Of a stretch of 64,000 nt of DNA, positions 39,211 through 48,174 are shown in pieces. Where the stretch lies: contig NZ_FOXJ01000001.1 in the NCBI RefSeq assembly GCF_900115685.1, positions 1,521,796 to 1,585,795 of the forward strand, in the 5' to 3' direction. Position 1 is the first letter of the stretch. Each line of letters begins with the position of its first letter. The stretch comes from Variovorax sp. 770b2 (GTDB lineage Bacteria > Pseudomonadota > Gammaproteobacteria > Burkholderiales > Burkholderiaceae_C). The notes beneath the pieces were generated by a model, which worked only from the letters and a program-made list of their open reading frames with translations, did not search any database and was not told the DNA's origin. A program made the position numbers and the translations under genes.

Positions 39211-40101
39211 ATGGGGACGCCCAAGACCATCCTTCTCACCGTTGCATCGCTCGGCCTGGCCGCTGTGGCTGGCGCGGCATGGATGGTGTGGGGCGGCCTC
39301 TACAACGTCTCCGCGACCGCGCAGCACACGCAGCCGGTGTACTCGCTGCTCGAGACGGCGATGCGGCAGTCGGTGCGCCTGCGGGCGCGCGGCATCGAGC
39401 CGCCGAAGCTCGACGACGAAGGACTGGCGGTGCGCGGCGCCGCCTGCTACCGCGACAAGTGCGTGCAGTGCCACGGCGCGCCGGGCGTGGCGCAGGGCGA
39501 CATCGGCAAGAGCATGCAGCCGCTGCCCGGCCCGCTGGTCGATGCGCGCCAGCGCTGGAATGCCCGCGAGCTCTATTGGGTGACGAAGAACGGCATCAAG
39601 ATGAGCGGCATGCCCGCGTGGGAGTACCGCCTGTCCGACCAGGACCTGTGGGCGCTGGTCGCGTTTCTCGAACGGCTGCCCGACATGACGCCGCAGCAGT
39701 ACGCAGAGGCGAGCGCGCCGATGGCGCCGTCGGGGCAGGGCGCGCCGACCGGACCTGCCTGCGGGCCGGGGCCGCGCGCGGCGGGGAATGAGGGCAGTGC
39801 GGGCGGTGAGGGCAATGCACAGGACAGCGTGCGGCGCGGTCAACGCGCCCTCGCGCAGTACGCCTGCAACGCATGCCACACGATTCCCGGCACCACGGGC
39901 TCGTTTCCCCATGTCGGTCCGCCGCTGGCCGGCATGGCCAGGCGCGCGATGATCGGCGGCAAGCTCGCCAACACGCCCGACAACATGGTGCGATGGCTGC
40001 GCCACACGCGCGCCGTCGATCCGCTTACCGCGATGCCCGAGATGGGCGTGACGGAGCAGGACGCGCGGGACATCGCGGCGTATCTCGCGACGCTCGACTG
40101 A
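39211..40101 (+). CDS. Membrane-anchored di-heme cytochrome c
   Basis: 296 residues. An N-terminal uncleaved-looking helix (about 5-30) is followed by two class I heme domains. The first has CVQCH (about residue 84) and SGMPAW as the distal-Met region. The second has CNACH (about 220) and a late MPEMGV. They are joined by a Gly/Ala/Pro-rich linker. The second domain closely resembles the cytochrome of the divergent oxidase operon (TIPG...GPPLAGMARRAMIGG), so the two probably serve the same electron chain. No clear ribosome site is visible before the ATG. Confidence 0.85.
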   Translation: MGTPKTILLTVASLGLAAVAGAAWMVWGGLYNVSATAQHTQPVYSLLETAMRQSVRLRARGIEPPKLDDEGLAVRGAACYRDKCVQCHGAPGVAQGDIGKSMQPLPGPLVDARQRWNARELYWVTKNGIKMSGMPAWEYRLSDQDLWALVAFLERLPDMTPQQYAEASAPMAPSGQGAPTGPACGPGPRAAGNEGSAGGEGNAQDSVRRGQRALAQYACNACHTIPGTTGSFPHVGPPLAGMARRAMIGGKLANTPDNMVRWLRHTRAVDPLTAMPEMGVTEQDARDIAAYLATLD

Positions 40102-40255
40102 AGAACCCGAAGGCCTTGTTGCGCATGAGCCAGCCTTGCCGCTGCTGCTGTCTCCTACAGCCAGCCGCGCAGTCAACCGACCCCTCGCGGCGGGCGATTC
40201 TCTAGCTTGAATCGCGTCGGGCATCCGCCCGGCTCAACCTTCAGGAGACTTCGCC

Positions 40256-40573
40256 ATGAACCGTACTTCCAGCTTGATTGCCGCCCTCGCGCTCGGTGCC
40301 GCCGGCATCGCCTTCGCACAGGGCAACCCGCCCACCACCGCATCGCCGAACCCCGCGACGGGCGCCGGCCAGCAAAGCCCCGCGGGCGGCCCGATGGGCG
40401 CCACCGGGACCATGCCGCAGTCCGGCACATCGGGCGCCGCAGCGCCGATGTCCCAGGGCTCCACAGGCACGAGCAGCAGTTCCGCCAACTCCAGCAGTTC
40501 CGGCACTTCGGGCAGCAACTCGACCATGTCGAGCGAACCGCCCATGCGCCAAGCCCGCGCCGATCGCAACTGA
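40256..40573 (+). CDS. Small exported Ser/Gly/Pro-rich protein
   Basis: 105 residues with a clear signal peptide (MNRTSSLIAALALGAAGIAFA, cleavage after AFA). The mature part is low complexity, rich in Ser, Gly, Thr, Pro and Met, with a short basic end (MRQARADRN). A CAGGAGACTTCGCC ribosome site precedes the start. Probably a disordered periplasmic or surface protein; function unknown. It is followed closely by the L,D-transpeptidase-like gene. The 155 bp upstream holds no recognisable gene. Confidence 0.65.
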   Translation: MNRTSSLIAALALGAAGIAFAQGNPPTTASPNPATGAGQQSPAGGPMGATGTMPQSGTSGAAAPMSQGSTGTSSSSANSSSSGTSGSNSTMSSEPPMRQARADRN

Positions 40574-40610
40574 TGGCGCCCGGCACATGGTCATGGGCCC
40601 CGGCGCGGCG

Positions 40611-41243
40611 ATGAGCGCCGCGACAGCACGAGCGAGCGCCGGGCGCACTTGGCGCCGCGTGCTCGCTCCCTGCGTTCTTGCGGTGGCCTGGACGACGGGC
40701 GTGGCCGCGCAGCCCGACGCGGTCCGGCTCGCGAAGGCGGCCGTCGCCGCGGCCGACAACCGCGGCCAAGCCTTTGCCGTGGTCGACAAGAAGAAGGCGC
40801 ACGTCTTCGTCTTCGATGCCCAAGGGCACCTCGTGGCCGATTCGCCGGTGCTGCTCGGCCTGGCGCACGGCGACGATTCCGTGCCGGGCATCGGCGAGCG
40901 CAAGATGTCCGAGATCCGGCCGGACGAACGCACCACGCCCGCGGGCCGCTTTGCGAGCGAGCCCGGGCGGAACATGCAGGGCGAAGACATCGTGTGGGTC
41001 GACTACGACGCCGCGATCTCCATGCACCGCGTGCGCGCGACCAACAAGGCCGAGCGGCGCCTGGAGCGGCTCGCTTCGCCGGGCGTGGCCGACAACCGCA
41101 TCTCGTACGGCTGCATCAACGTGCCGGCCGGCTTCTATGACGCCCACATCCGGCCGGTGCTCGGCCTGCGCAAGGGCGTGGTCTACGTGCTCCCCGAAAC
41201 CATGCCGATGCAGGCACGCTTCGGTTTCTTGGCGCGGGACTGA
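40611..41243 (+). CDS. L,D-transpeptidase (YkuD)-family protein
   Basis: About 210 residues from ATG 40611; ATGs at 40587 and 40593 are alternatives that only lengthen the signal peptide. The N-terminus has an RTWRR then hydrophobic core and AAQ cleavage. The YkuD domain contains TPAGRFASEPG, a catalytic-region His in ISMHRVRA and the cysteine motif SYGCIN. In most L,D-transpeptidases this is SHGC(I/V)N, so His is replaced by Tyr. It would act on peptidoglycan or lipoprotein cross-links in the periplasm if active. Confidence 0.8.
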   Translation: MSAATARASAGRTWRRVLAPCVLAVAWTTGVAAQPDAVRLAKAAVAAADNRGQAFAVVDKKKAHVFVFDAQGHLVADSPVLLGLAHGDDSVPGIGERKMSEIRPDERTTPAGRFASEPGRNMQGEDIVWVDYDAAISMHRVRATNKAERRLERLASPGVADNRISYGCINVPAGFYDAHIRPVLGLRKGVVYVLPETMPMQARFGFLARD

Positions 41244-41260
41244 CGGCCGGTTGCCGCGCC

Positions 41261-41294
41261 GGCCCACAAGGCTGCCCGGCCCACAAGGCTGCCC
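41261..41294 (+). repeat. 17-bp tandem duplication
   Basis: GGCCCACAAGGCTGCCC is present twice in perfect tandem in the 209-bp gap between the transpeptidase and response-regulator genes. It is probably a replication-slippage duplication. I see no hairpin with a T tract and no gene in this gap. Confidence 0.85.
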
Positions 41295-41452
41295 GACCCG
41301 TGCATCCGCGCGTCCGCGAATTCGGGCGGGTTCGCGCTGTACCACCACGCTCTCGCGGTCTCTGCCTACACCTGGCACGGGCCGGAAGCGCGACCTTCTT
41401 TCTTGCCTGAATTTCTTCATCCACCCCTGCATTCCACAGGAGGCCAAGCCGC

Positions 41453-41824
41453 ATGACCGTCGCCGTTTTTATCGTGGAAGACGAGCCGGCGGTGCAGGAC
41501 AGCCTGAAGGTCGTGCTCGAGGGGTATCTGGAGGCCGAGGTCGTGGGCACCGCACCTTCCGAAGCCGAAGCCATCGCCTGGCTCACGGCGAACCCGGACG
41601 GATGGCAGCTTCTGGTGGTGGACCTGTTCCTTGCACAGGGCAACGGACTGGGCGTGCTCGTCGCGCTCTCCACGATGGGCCGAAGGGGCGGCGTGGTGGT
41701 GGCGTTGACGAATGCGGCGTCCGAGGGCAACCGCGCGGAGTGCATGCGGCTGGGCGCCGATGCAGTCTTCGACAAGGTCGCGGAGATCAACGAGTTCCTG
41801 GCCTTCTGCGCGGCCGGGAAGTGA
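41453..41824 (+). CDS. Receiver-only response regulator
   Basis: 123 residues, a single CheY-like domain with no output domain. Acidic pocket VEDE, phospho-acceptor Asp in LLVVDLFLAQG, switch Thr in ALTNAAS, and Lys in VFDKVAEI are all present. A CAGGAGG ribosome site precedes the start. It is convergent with a hybrid histidine kinase 150 bp away, which is a possible partner. It may act in a phosphorelay or by protein-protein contact. Confidence 0.88.
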   Translation: MTVAVFIVEDEPAVQDSLKVVLEGYLEAEVVGTAPSEAEAIAWLTANPDGWQLLVVDLFLAQGNGLGVLVALSTMGRRGGVVVALTNAASEGNRAECMRLGADAVFDKVAEINEFLAFCAAGK

Positions 41825-41970
41825 TGCCGGCGGCGTGGCCCCCGTCCGGTGCCATGAGCAAGCTCAAGCACCTGTTCCAGCGCTGCAAGGACGCGGCCGT
41901 GGCGTGGCGGCGCCGCCGCCGAGCAGGCCAGCACCAAGCGCAGCGCCGTGAAGCACCGGGCCGCGCCTGA
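41824..41970 (+). CDS. Possible small basic ORF (doubtful)
   Basis: 48 codons starting at an ATG that overlaps the stop of the receiver gene (TGATG); an inner ATG at 41854 gives MSKLKHLFQRCKDAAVAWRR and a very basic tail. The coupling makes it worth listing, but there is no recognised family and it may be only a chance open frame before the convergent kinase. Confidence 0.22.
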   Translation: MPAAWPPSGAMSKLKHLFQRCKDAAVAWRRRRRAGQHQAQRREAPGRA

Positions 41971-41973
41971 CGT

Positions 41974-43917
41974 TCAGGCCTTGCCGATCATGCGTTCGAG
42001 CAGGTCCTCCAGCTGCTGCGCATCGATGGGCTTGGTCATGTGCGCGTAGAAGCCGGCCGCAAGGCTCGCCTCCCGGTCCGATGCCTGGCCGAACCCGGTG
42101 ACGGCCACCAGCGTGGGCGGATTGGCCACCTCGCGGTGCACGCGCCGGGCCACCTCGACACCGCTGAACCCCGGCAGGCCGATGTCCAGCAGCACGATGT
42201 CGGGCTGCTCGACCTTGATCGCATCGAGCGCCGAGGGGCCGTCGAAGGCCGTGCGGGTGGCGTAGCCCAGGCTCTCCACGAGCAGGCACATGGTCTCGGC
42301 CGCATCGCGGTTGTCGTCGACCACGAGCACCACCTTGCGGGTCTCGGTGCCGTCGTGTTTCTTTTTCTCCAGCGGCGCGGCGACGCGGGGCAGGCGGATG
42401 ATGAATTCGGCGCCTTCGCCCGGCAGGCCCTTGCTGAAGGCGCTGATGTCGCCGCCGTGCAGCGTCACCAGTTGCTCCACGAGCGTCAGCCCGAGGCCCA
42501 GGCCTCCCTGCGGCCGGGAGATTTCCTGTTCGCCCTGTGCGAACAGCATGAAGACCTGGGGAAGCGAGGCGGGCGCGATGCCCGGGCCGTTGTCGTTGAC
42601 GCTGATCTCCGCGTTCGCGCCCGACTCCTGCAGCCGCACCTCGATGCGGCCTCCGTCCGGCGTGAACTTGATGGCATTGCTCAGCAGGTTGCAGACCACC
42701 TGGATCATGCGGGCGCGGTCGCCGGCGATCCACGCGTCGGCGGCCCAGCGGTGAAAGACCAGTGCGTGGTGCTTGGCGTCGGCCGAGGGCTTGACCATTT
42801 CCACCGCCTCGTCGATCACGTCGGCCAGCTTCACGGGTTTCGATTCGAGGTGGATCTTTCCGCTCGTGATGCGCCCCACGTCCAGCAGGTCATCGACCAG
42901 CCGCGTGATCTGCCGGAGCTGGCGCGCGATGATGTTGTTCATGCGCGCGAGCGTCTTGCCGTCCACGCCTTCGCCCAGGCGCTCCATGATCGCCACCGCG
43001 TTGGAGATCGGCGTGAGCGGGTTGCGCAGCTCGTGGCCCAGCATGGCCAGGAAGGTCGTGATGCGGCGGCCCTCGTCTTCCAGGGTGCTGATGCGCCGGC
43101 GCTCCGTGAGGTCGCGCGTGACCTTGGCAAACCCGCGGTGGCGGCCCGTCTCGTCGAAGAGCGCGGTGATGATCACGCTGGCCCAGAACCGGCTGCCGTC
43201 CTTGCGCACGCGCCAGCCTTCGTCCTCGAAGCGGCCCACGTCGCGCGCCACCTTCAGTTCGGTGTCGGGAAACCCGGTGGCGGACACCTCGGGCGGGTAG
43301 AACACCGAGAAGTGCTTGCCGATGATCTCGTGCGCCTCGTAGCCCTTGTTGGCCTTGGCGCCCTTGTTCCAGCTGACGACGTAGCCGCTGGGGTCGAGCA
43401 TGAAGATCGCGTAGTCCTTCACGCCATCGACCATGAGCCGGAAGCCCTCTTCGCTGGCGCGCAGGAGGTCGTCGTGCCTGCGGCGCTCCGACAGGTCGCG
43501 GGTGATCTTGGAGAAGCCGCGCAGCGTGCCATCGGGACTGGACAGGCGCGTGATCACGATGCTGGTCCAGATGCGCGTTCCGTCCTTGCGCAGCCGCCAG
43601 CCTTCTTCCTTGTACTGCCCCGTGCTCGCGGCGATGTCCAGTTCATGCTGCGGCCAGTTCTTCTCCAGCAGCTCGGGCGGATAGAAGATGGAGAAATGGC
43701 GCCCGACCACCTCGTTCGCTTCGTAGCCCTTGAGCTGCCTGGCGCCAGCGTTCCAGCTGGTGACGATGCCGCTGGGGTCCAGGAAGAAGATCGCGTAGTC
43801 GGTGATGGATTCGATCATCAGCCGGTAGTCGGCATCGACGATCAAACCAAGATTCAGGGGGCCGCTGAGGTCGTGGACCGGATCATTGTTCGTGACGGGT
43901 TTGCTGGCAGCGGCCAT
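41974..43917 (-). CDS. Hybrid sensor histidine kinase (PAS-PAS-HisKA-HATPase-REC)
   Basis: 647 residues, no membrane helix, so cytoplasmic. Two consecutive PAS domains (about 30-155 and 157-280) are near copies: DYAIFFLDPSGIVTSWNAGA versus DYAIFMLDPSGYVVSWNKGA, each followed by HFS(I/V)FYPPE. HisKA has phospho-His in MLGHELRNPLTP; the ATPase domain has NLLSNAIKFT, DNGPGIA and GGLGLGLTLV; the C-terminal receiver has VDDN and phospho-Asp in IVLLDIGLPG. The sensed signal is unknown; FYPPE-type PAS domains are common in soil bacteria. Confidence 0.93.
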   Translation of the reverse strand: MAAASKPVTNNDPVHDLSGPLNLGLIVDADYRLMIESITDYAIFFLDPSGIVTSWNAGARQLKGYEANEVVGRHFSIFYPPELLEKNWPQHELDIAASTGQYKEEGWRLRKDGTRIWTSIVITRLSSPDGTLRGFSKITRDLSERRRHDDLLRASEEGFRLMVDGVKDYAIFMLDPSGYVVSWNKGAKANKGYEAHEIIGKHFSVFYPPEVSATGFPDTELKVARDVGRFEDEGWRVRKDGSRFWASVIITALFDETGRHRGFAKVTRDLTERRRISTLEDEGRRITTFLAMLGHELRNPLTPISNAVAIMERLGEGVDGKTLARMNNIIARQLRQITRLVDDLLDVGRITSGKIHLESKPVKLADVIDEAVEMVKPSADAKHHALVFHRWAADAWIAGDRARMIQVVCNLLSNAIKFTPDGGRIEVRLQESGANAEISVNDNGPGIAPASLPQVFMLFAQGEQEISRPQGGLGLGLTLVEQLVTLHGGDISAFSKGLPGEGAEFIIRLPRVAAPLEKKKHDGTETRKVVLVVDDNRDAAETMCLLVESLGYATRTAFDGPSALDAIKVEQPDIVLLDIGLPGFSGVEVARRVHREVANPPTLVAVTGFGQASDREASLAAGFYAHMTKPIDAQQLEDLLERMIGKA

Positions 43918-44138
43918 TTTTCTCGGGTCTCGTTTGGAAAGCCACGCGGGATAAAACCGCTGTCGAGCGAGACGTTATTGCTATTTGTTGCGCACGGGTG
44001 TCGGACAACGCCCCGGGCGGTGGGGGCAATCCAGCCGTTCCGGGGCCCGGGCACGGCGAGGGTGCGTTCAACGGCGCAGCGCCGCGCCGCGCGGCACGTG
44101 TCCCACTTGGAGACACGGCCGCCGGGTGCGCTGCTTGT

Positions 44139-44179
44139 TTGCCGCCTACCGCGGCCCGCGGCCTGTTGCCGCCTACCGC
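44139..44179. repeat. 14-bp direct repeat downstream of DUF6351 gene
   Basis: TTGCCGCCTACCGC occurs at 44139-44152 and again at 44166-44179, ending at the stop codon of the lipoprotein gene (minus strand). The 262-bp gap here otherwise holds only the upstream region of the histidine kinase; no terminator with a T tract is evident. Confidence 0.6.
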
Positions 44180-46930
44180 CTATTGCCCCAGCGGATGCCC
44201 GACCTTCATCTGGTTGACGCCGGTGATCTGGATCCACGTGCCCGCCAGCGGCTGCTCTTCCAGTCCGGGCTTGGTGTAGTCGCACACGCCGCCCGTGAAC
44301 ACCGCGCGCAGCTTCGCGAGGTCCGCGTCGCGCGCGCCGCCGGTCCAGCCGGGATTGCGTGTGGCGTAGCCGGCATAGTCCGCGGCATCGACCGGCCGGA
44401 AGCGGCATTGCATCGTGCGCGCCTGCAGCGGCTCGCCGGCCTCGAAGCGCGGGAACGACGATGCGGGGTACATCGCGTTGCAGCGCGACGGGGCCGAGCC
44501 GGTGCCCACGGTGCCGGCCGGCGACGCATTGCCGTTGCCGTTGACGAACACCGAGTTGAAGCCGCCGAAGACCTGCGGCTCGGCAATGAAGTCGTCCGCC
44601 GCGCCGGGCGTCGTCGCGCCGAAGCAGCCATCCACCAGCGTGGCCGGCTTGGTCTTCACGACCTTGGCGGCCAGCGGCTCGGCCGACTTGTCGTTGGCCA
44701 GCGTGGTGAGCCACTGGTCCATCGCGAGGAACGCCTTCTGCATCGCACCGGTCGTGCGCCCGGTCTTGGCCGGCCGCGGCGCCTGGACGGGCGTCGCGTG
44801 GTTGGCGTTCAGGTCCGGGCTGAACGCGGCGACGTTGGCCATGCCGTTCCACATGATGTGGTTGTCGAACTTGCCGGTCGCTGCCGCGATGCGCGCGCGC
44901 AGGATGTAGTGGAAGAACTTCAGGTGCATGTCGCCCGCGCCGGTGAACTCGTTGTTCAGTCCGTCCAGGTCGAGGATCGCGGTGGTCGCCAGGCCCGCGC
45001 CGCCGTACGCGATCATGCCGGTCTGGTAGGCCGCCTTCAGCGCGATGGGGTCGGCCTGCATGCGCGCGGTGCCCAGGTTGCCGTCGGGGTCCTGGCCGCC
45101 GATGTTCTCGTTCAGGTGAATGAACTGCGCCATCGTGATCTGCCCGGTGTTCAGCGCGTTCAGGCCGAACTGCACGCCGGCATTGCCCGAGAACGAGCGC
45201 GCGAACCCGGTGGCCGGATCGATGCCCAGCACATTCTTGTTGTGGTCCGCGACGTTCGGGCGCAGCCCCGTGGGGTTGGCCGCCAGGAGGCTCACGGGCG
45301 GTGCGGGCAGCACGCCCATCGGTGCGTTGACGACCACGTTGGCGGGGCTGTACTTCTCGCTCGCGCCGATGATCGCGTTGAAGACCGAGCTGTTGCCGCT
45401 GCCGGCCATCACGTTGTCGCGATCGCCCTGGTTGGCGGGGCGCAGCACCGAGTCGGTCCGCGCGGCCCAGAAGCTGGCCTGCTGGCGCATGCTGTGATAG
45501 GTCGAGTAGCCCGAGGCCGCGGCGATCTCCGCATTGGTCCAGGTCGGCAGCGTCGCATCGGCGGCGCGCTTGGCCGCGGTGGCGTTGTCGTAGGTCGGGT
45601 CGTAGGCGGTGTTGGGCACCGGCGTGTAGGTGCCGTTCTGCGTGGTGCCGTTCTTCGTGTGGTTGAGCTGGTAGTTGTAGAAGAGCCGCCCCTCCATGCT
45701 CTGCGGGCCGGCGTTGTCCGGGAAGCCGTTGAGCATCACGATGCCGTCCAGCAGGCCCGGGTAGGTGTCGGCGATCATGCTCTGCTGCATCGCCGAGCCG
45801 GAGCTGCCCCAGCCCATCGTGTAGAGCACCGGGCCGTTGGCCTTGATGAAGCGCTCTTTCACCATCATCATGGTTTCGGCCGAGATGATGTGGTTGCAGT
45901 TCTGCCCGAAGTAGTTGAGCGTGGAGTTCGCCACCGCGAAGCCCTTGCCGAGCGGCAGGTCGTTGAGCGCATTGAAGTCGCCCGATGCGCCGTTCGCCGA
46001 ATTGGTGGAGCCGCCCACCGGCCCGAGCGAGCGCCCCTGCACGTACCAGCCGCCGCCGCAGCTCTGGCCGAAGGGGTAGACCAGGCGGCCGTTGAAGCCG
46101 CCGGGTGGCTTGAGCGCGCTGGGGTTCGGGTTGTTGACGGGGTCGCCGAGCACAGCGATCTGGTAGATGCCGCGGTTGATGACGCCGGTCTCCAGCCGCA
46201 CGATGTAGGGCACTTTCTTTCCGTCCAGCAGCGTCGTCTGCTCGACCGTGGCCGGCGGATTCGCCGGGTCGTACTTCTGCCAGACCGCGGTGCCTGCCTT
46301 GGTGGCGTCGTGGTAGACCCAGTCGACGCGGGTGGGCGCGGCGCAGTTCGCGTCGGTGTTCGGGCCGGTCGTGAGCGTAGGGCCGCCCGGGTAGATGTTG
46401 AAGGTGTCGGTCTGGCAGTGGAAGCTGCCTTCCTGCGGCGCATACAGGATCGGACCCTGCACCGGATAGGCGGTCAGCTTCAGGCTGCCGCGCACCTTGG
46501 AGGCGTCGGCGGCGTCGCGCACTTCGATCGTGTTGTCGCCTTGCGCGAGGCCCGTCAGCAAGGCGAGCGATGCATTGCCGGCCGGTGCCTTCTTGAACTG
46601 GTCGGTCACGTCCTTGTCGTTGAGCACCACCTTCACGCCTGCAACGGCGCTGCCGTCGGCGGCGGTCAGCTGGATCAGCGTGTCGTCGCCGCTGGTCATC
46701 TTCTCGGGCGAGGAGAGGCTCTGCACCGTCACTGCCGGCTTGTCGCCGGGGGTGGTGCCGCCGGGGCCATTGCCGCCGTTCCCGCCATTTCCGCCGGGCC
46801 AACCGGCCCAGCCGCCGCCGCCACCACCGCCGCTGCCGCCGCAGCCGGCCAGCGCCAACGCGAGCGCCCCGAGCAGCAGCCCCGACGCGCGCAGCGATTG
46901 CTGCCTGAACCTTGTCTCTGTCTTTCTCAT
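44180..46930 (-). CDS. Large DUF6351-type lipoprotein, putative alpha/beta-hydrolase
   Basis: 916 residues from ATG 46930. Signal peptide with lipobox LALAGC (Cys30), then a Gly-rich linker, a beta domain (~60-135) and a long region related over its whole length to the protein at 61510-63978. Shared blocks: VPYIVRLETGVINRGIY, YTMGWGSSGSAMQQ (candidate nucleophile Ser377), RARIAAATG and C-terminal FTGGVCDYTKPG. I take the family to be DUF6351 from memory. The Ser context resembles a nucleophile elbow, so an esterase role is inferred, not shown. It lies 58 bp downstream of a Bug gene on the same strand. Confidence 0.8.
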   Translation of the reverse strand: MRKTETRFRQQSLRASGLLLGALALALAGCGGSGGGGGGGWAGWPGGNGGNGGNGPGGTTPGDKPAVTVQSLSSPEKMTSGDDTLIQLTAADGSAVAGVKVVLNDKDVTDQFKKAPAGNASLALLTGLAQGDNTIEVRDAADASKVRGSLKLTAYPVQGPILYAPQEGSFHCQTDTFNIYPGGPTLTTGPNTDANCAAPTRVDWVYHDATKAGTAVWQKYDPANPPATVEQTTLLDGKKVPYIVRLETGVINRGIYQIAVLGDPVNNPNPSALKPPGGFNGRLVYPFGQSCGGGWYVQGRSLGPVGGSTNSANGASGDFNALNDLPLGKGFAVANSTLNYFGQNCNHIISAETMMMVKERFIKANGPVLYTMGWGSSGSAMQQSMIADTYPGLLDGIVMLNGFPDNAGPQSMEGRLFYNYQLNHTKNGTTQNGTYTPVPNTAYDPTYDNATAAKRAADATLPTWTNAEIAAASGYSTYHSMRQQASFWAARTDSVLRPANQGDRDNVMAGSGNSSVFNAIIGASEKYSPANVVVNAPMGVLPAPPVSLLAANPTGLRPNVADHNKNVLGIDPATGFARSFSGNAGVQFGLNALNTGQITMAQFIHLNENIGGQDPDGNLGTARMQADPIALKAAYQTGMIAYGGAGLATTAILDLDGLNNEFTGAGDMHLKFFHYILRARIAAATGKFDNHIMWNGMANVAAFSPDLNANHATPVQAPRPAKTGRTTGAMQKAFLAMDQWLTTLANDKSAEPLAAKVVKTKPATLVDGCFGATTPGAADDFIAEPQVFGGFNSVFVNGNGNASPAGTVGTGSAPSRCNAMYPASSFPRFEAGEPLQARTMQCRFRPVDAADYAGYATRNPGWTGGARDADLAKLRAVFTGGVCDYTKPGLEEQPLAGTWIQITGVNQMKVGHPLGQ

Positions 46931-46965
46931 CTTCTTGTCTCCGGTGTTGTTGTTCAAAAAAACCG

Positions 46966-46990
46966 ATCTCATCTCATCTCATCGCATCTC
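46966..46990. repeat. ATCTC pentanucleotide repeat
   Basis: Four ATCTC units and one ATCGC variant in a row lie directly at the stop codon of the Bug gene, in the 58-bp gap before the DUF6351 gene. Five-base units next to a start region can slip, but this one is upstream of the ribosome site and out of any frame. Confidence 0.75.
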
Positions 46991-47978
46991 ACTTCGCAGC
47001 CAGGCCGAGCCTCTCGATCAGCTGCCTGTCCTTGGCGTAGGTCTCGCGCGCCCATTTCGCGTAGTCGTCGCCGCTGCGGTACCAGGCGTCCTGGTTCAGC
47101 TGGTCGAGCAGCTCGATGTGCTTGGGGTCTTCCATCGCCTTCCTGAAGGCGTCGTGCAGGGTCTTCGCGACGGCCGGGTCCATGCCCTTGGGGGCGGCCA
47201 GTCCGTAGGGGGAGGTCGAGACCACGCCGTAGCCCAGCTCTTCTGCCGTCGGCACGCTGGGCCAGCGCTTGGTGCGCTTCTCGCCGAAGGTGACCAGGAG
47301 GCGCATCTGGCCGCCATCGACGTACTTGTCCCAGCCGCTCGCATCGCTCTGCGCCATCACGTGGCCGCCCAGCAGCGCCTGCTGCAGGTCCGCGTTGCCC
47401 TTGAAGGGAATGTGGTTCAGCGTGACCTTGGCGTTGGCCGCCAGCTCCTCCATCAAGAGGTGTGGCGAGGTGCCCACGCCGGTGGAGCCGTAGTCGATCT
47501 TGCCGGGGTCCTTGCGGGCTGCCTCGATGTATTCCTTGAAGCTCTTGAAGGGCGAGTCGGCGCGCACCGTGAGGCCGAAGGTGTAGCCCGAGACGCCGAG
47601 CAGGAAGGTGAAGTCCTTCAGCGGGTCCCACTGCACCTTCTGCATGTGCGGCACGCGCAGCATGCCCATCGGGTACTGCGAGATCGTGTAGCCGTCGGGC
47701 CTGGCGGTGAGCGCCATGGTGCCGGGGCCGGTGGTGCCGCCGCCGCCGGGCTTGTTCTCCACGATCACCGGCTGCCCGAGGTTCTTGCCGGCCAGTTCGG
47801 CGAGCGCGCGCATGTGCCGGTCGGTCGAGCCGCCGGCGGGCCAGGGGCAGATCAGCGTGATCGGGCGGCTCGGAAAGCTTTGCGCGCGCGCCGGCAAGGC
47901 GGCGAGCGTGGCGGCGGCGATGAGCACCGTTCGCCGCGAAGCAGCCGCGGGCGTGGAGGGAAGAGGGCCGAGGGTCAT
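46989..47978 (-). CDS. Bug-family periplasmic solute-binding protein
   Basis: 329 residues. N-terminal signal with an SRRTVLIAAATLAALPARA segment (twin-Arg preceding a hydrophobic core, possibly Tat-like), then the family pattern FPSRPITLICPWPAGGSTD, ENKPGGGGTTG, TGVGTSPHLLMEELA and HIPFKG. It binds a small organic acid in the periplasm by family. First gene of the minus-strand pair with the DUF6351 lipoprotein and divergent from an iclR gene, with a palindromic operator 56 bp upstream of its start. Confidence 0.9.
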   Translation of the reverse strand: MTLGPLPSTPAAASRRTVLIAAATLAALPARAQSFPSRPITLICPWPAGGSTDRHMRALAELAGKNLGQPVIVENKPGGGGTTGPGTMALTARPDGYTISQYPMGMLRVPHMQKVQWDPLKDFTFLLGVSGYTFGLTVRADSPFKSFKEYIEAARKDPGKIDYGSTGVGTSPHLLMEELAANAKVTLNHIPFKGNADLQQALLGGHVMAQSDASGWDKYVDGGQMRLLVTFGEKRTKRWPSVPTAEELGYGVVSTSPYGLAAPKGMDPAVAKTLHDAFRKAMEDPKHIELLDQLNQDAWYRSGDDYAKWARETYAKDRQLIERLGLAAK

Positions 47979-48033
47979 GGAAAAGGTCGTCCTTGGAAGC
48001 GGATGTCGATTCGACGCAAGGACTGTTCTTTCT

Positions 48034-48052
48034 TATTCCGTTCTACGGAATA
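48034..48052. promoter_or_regulatory. IclR-type operator, copy 1
   Basis: TATTCCG-TTCTA-CGGAATA, a perfect 7-bp inverted repeat with 5-bp spacer, 56 bp upstream of the Bug gene start. The same half-sites recur at 48175-48193. Confidence 0.8.
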
Positions 48053-48174
48053 CGATTTCCAATCCCGACAAAGTCTAGAAGCGCGTTCCATTGCTGTAAA
48101 CCTCCTTAAGGGAATCTCCGAATGGGTAGAACCCTGAGGGGCAATGCCACCGAAAGAATACCTGTGGCCCAATA

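Noticed and set aside
43985..47146. Long plus-strand frame opposite the DUF6351 and Bug genes
   Set aside because: Arg/Val/Ala-rich shadow; the opposite strand encodes a signal peptide, lipobox and family motifs.
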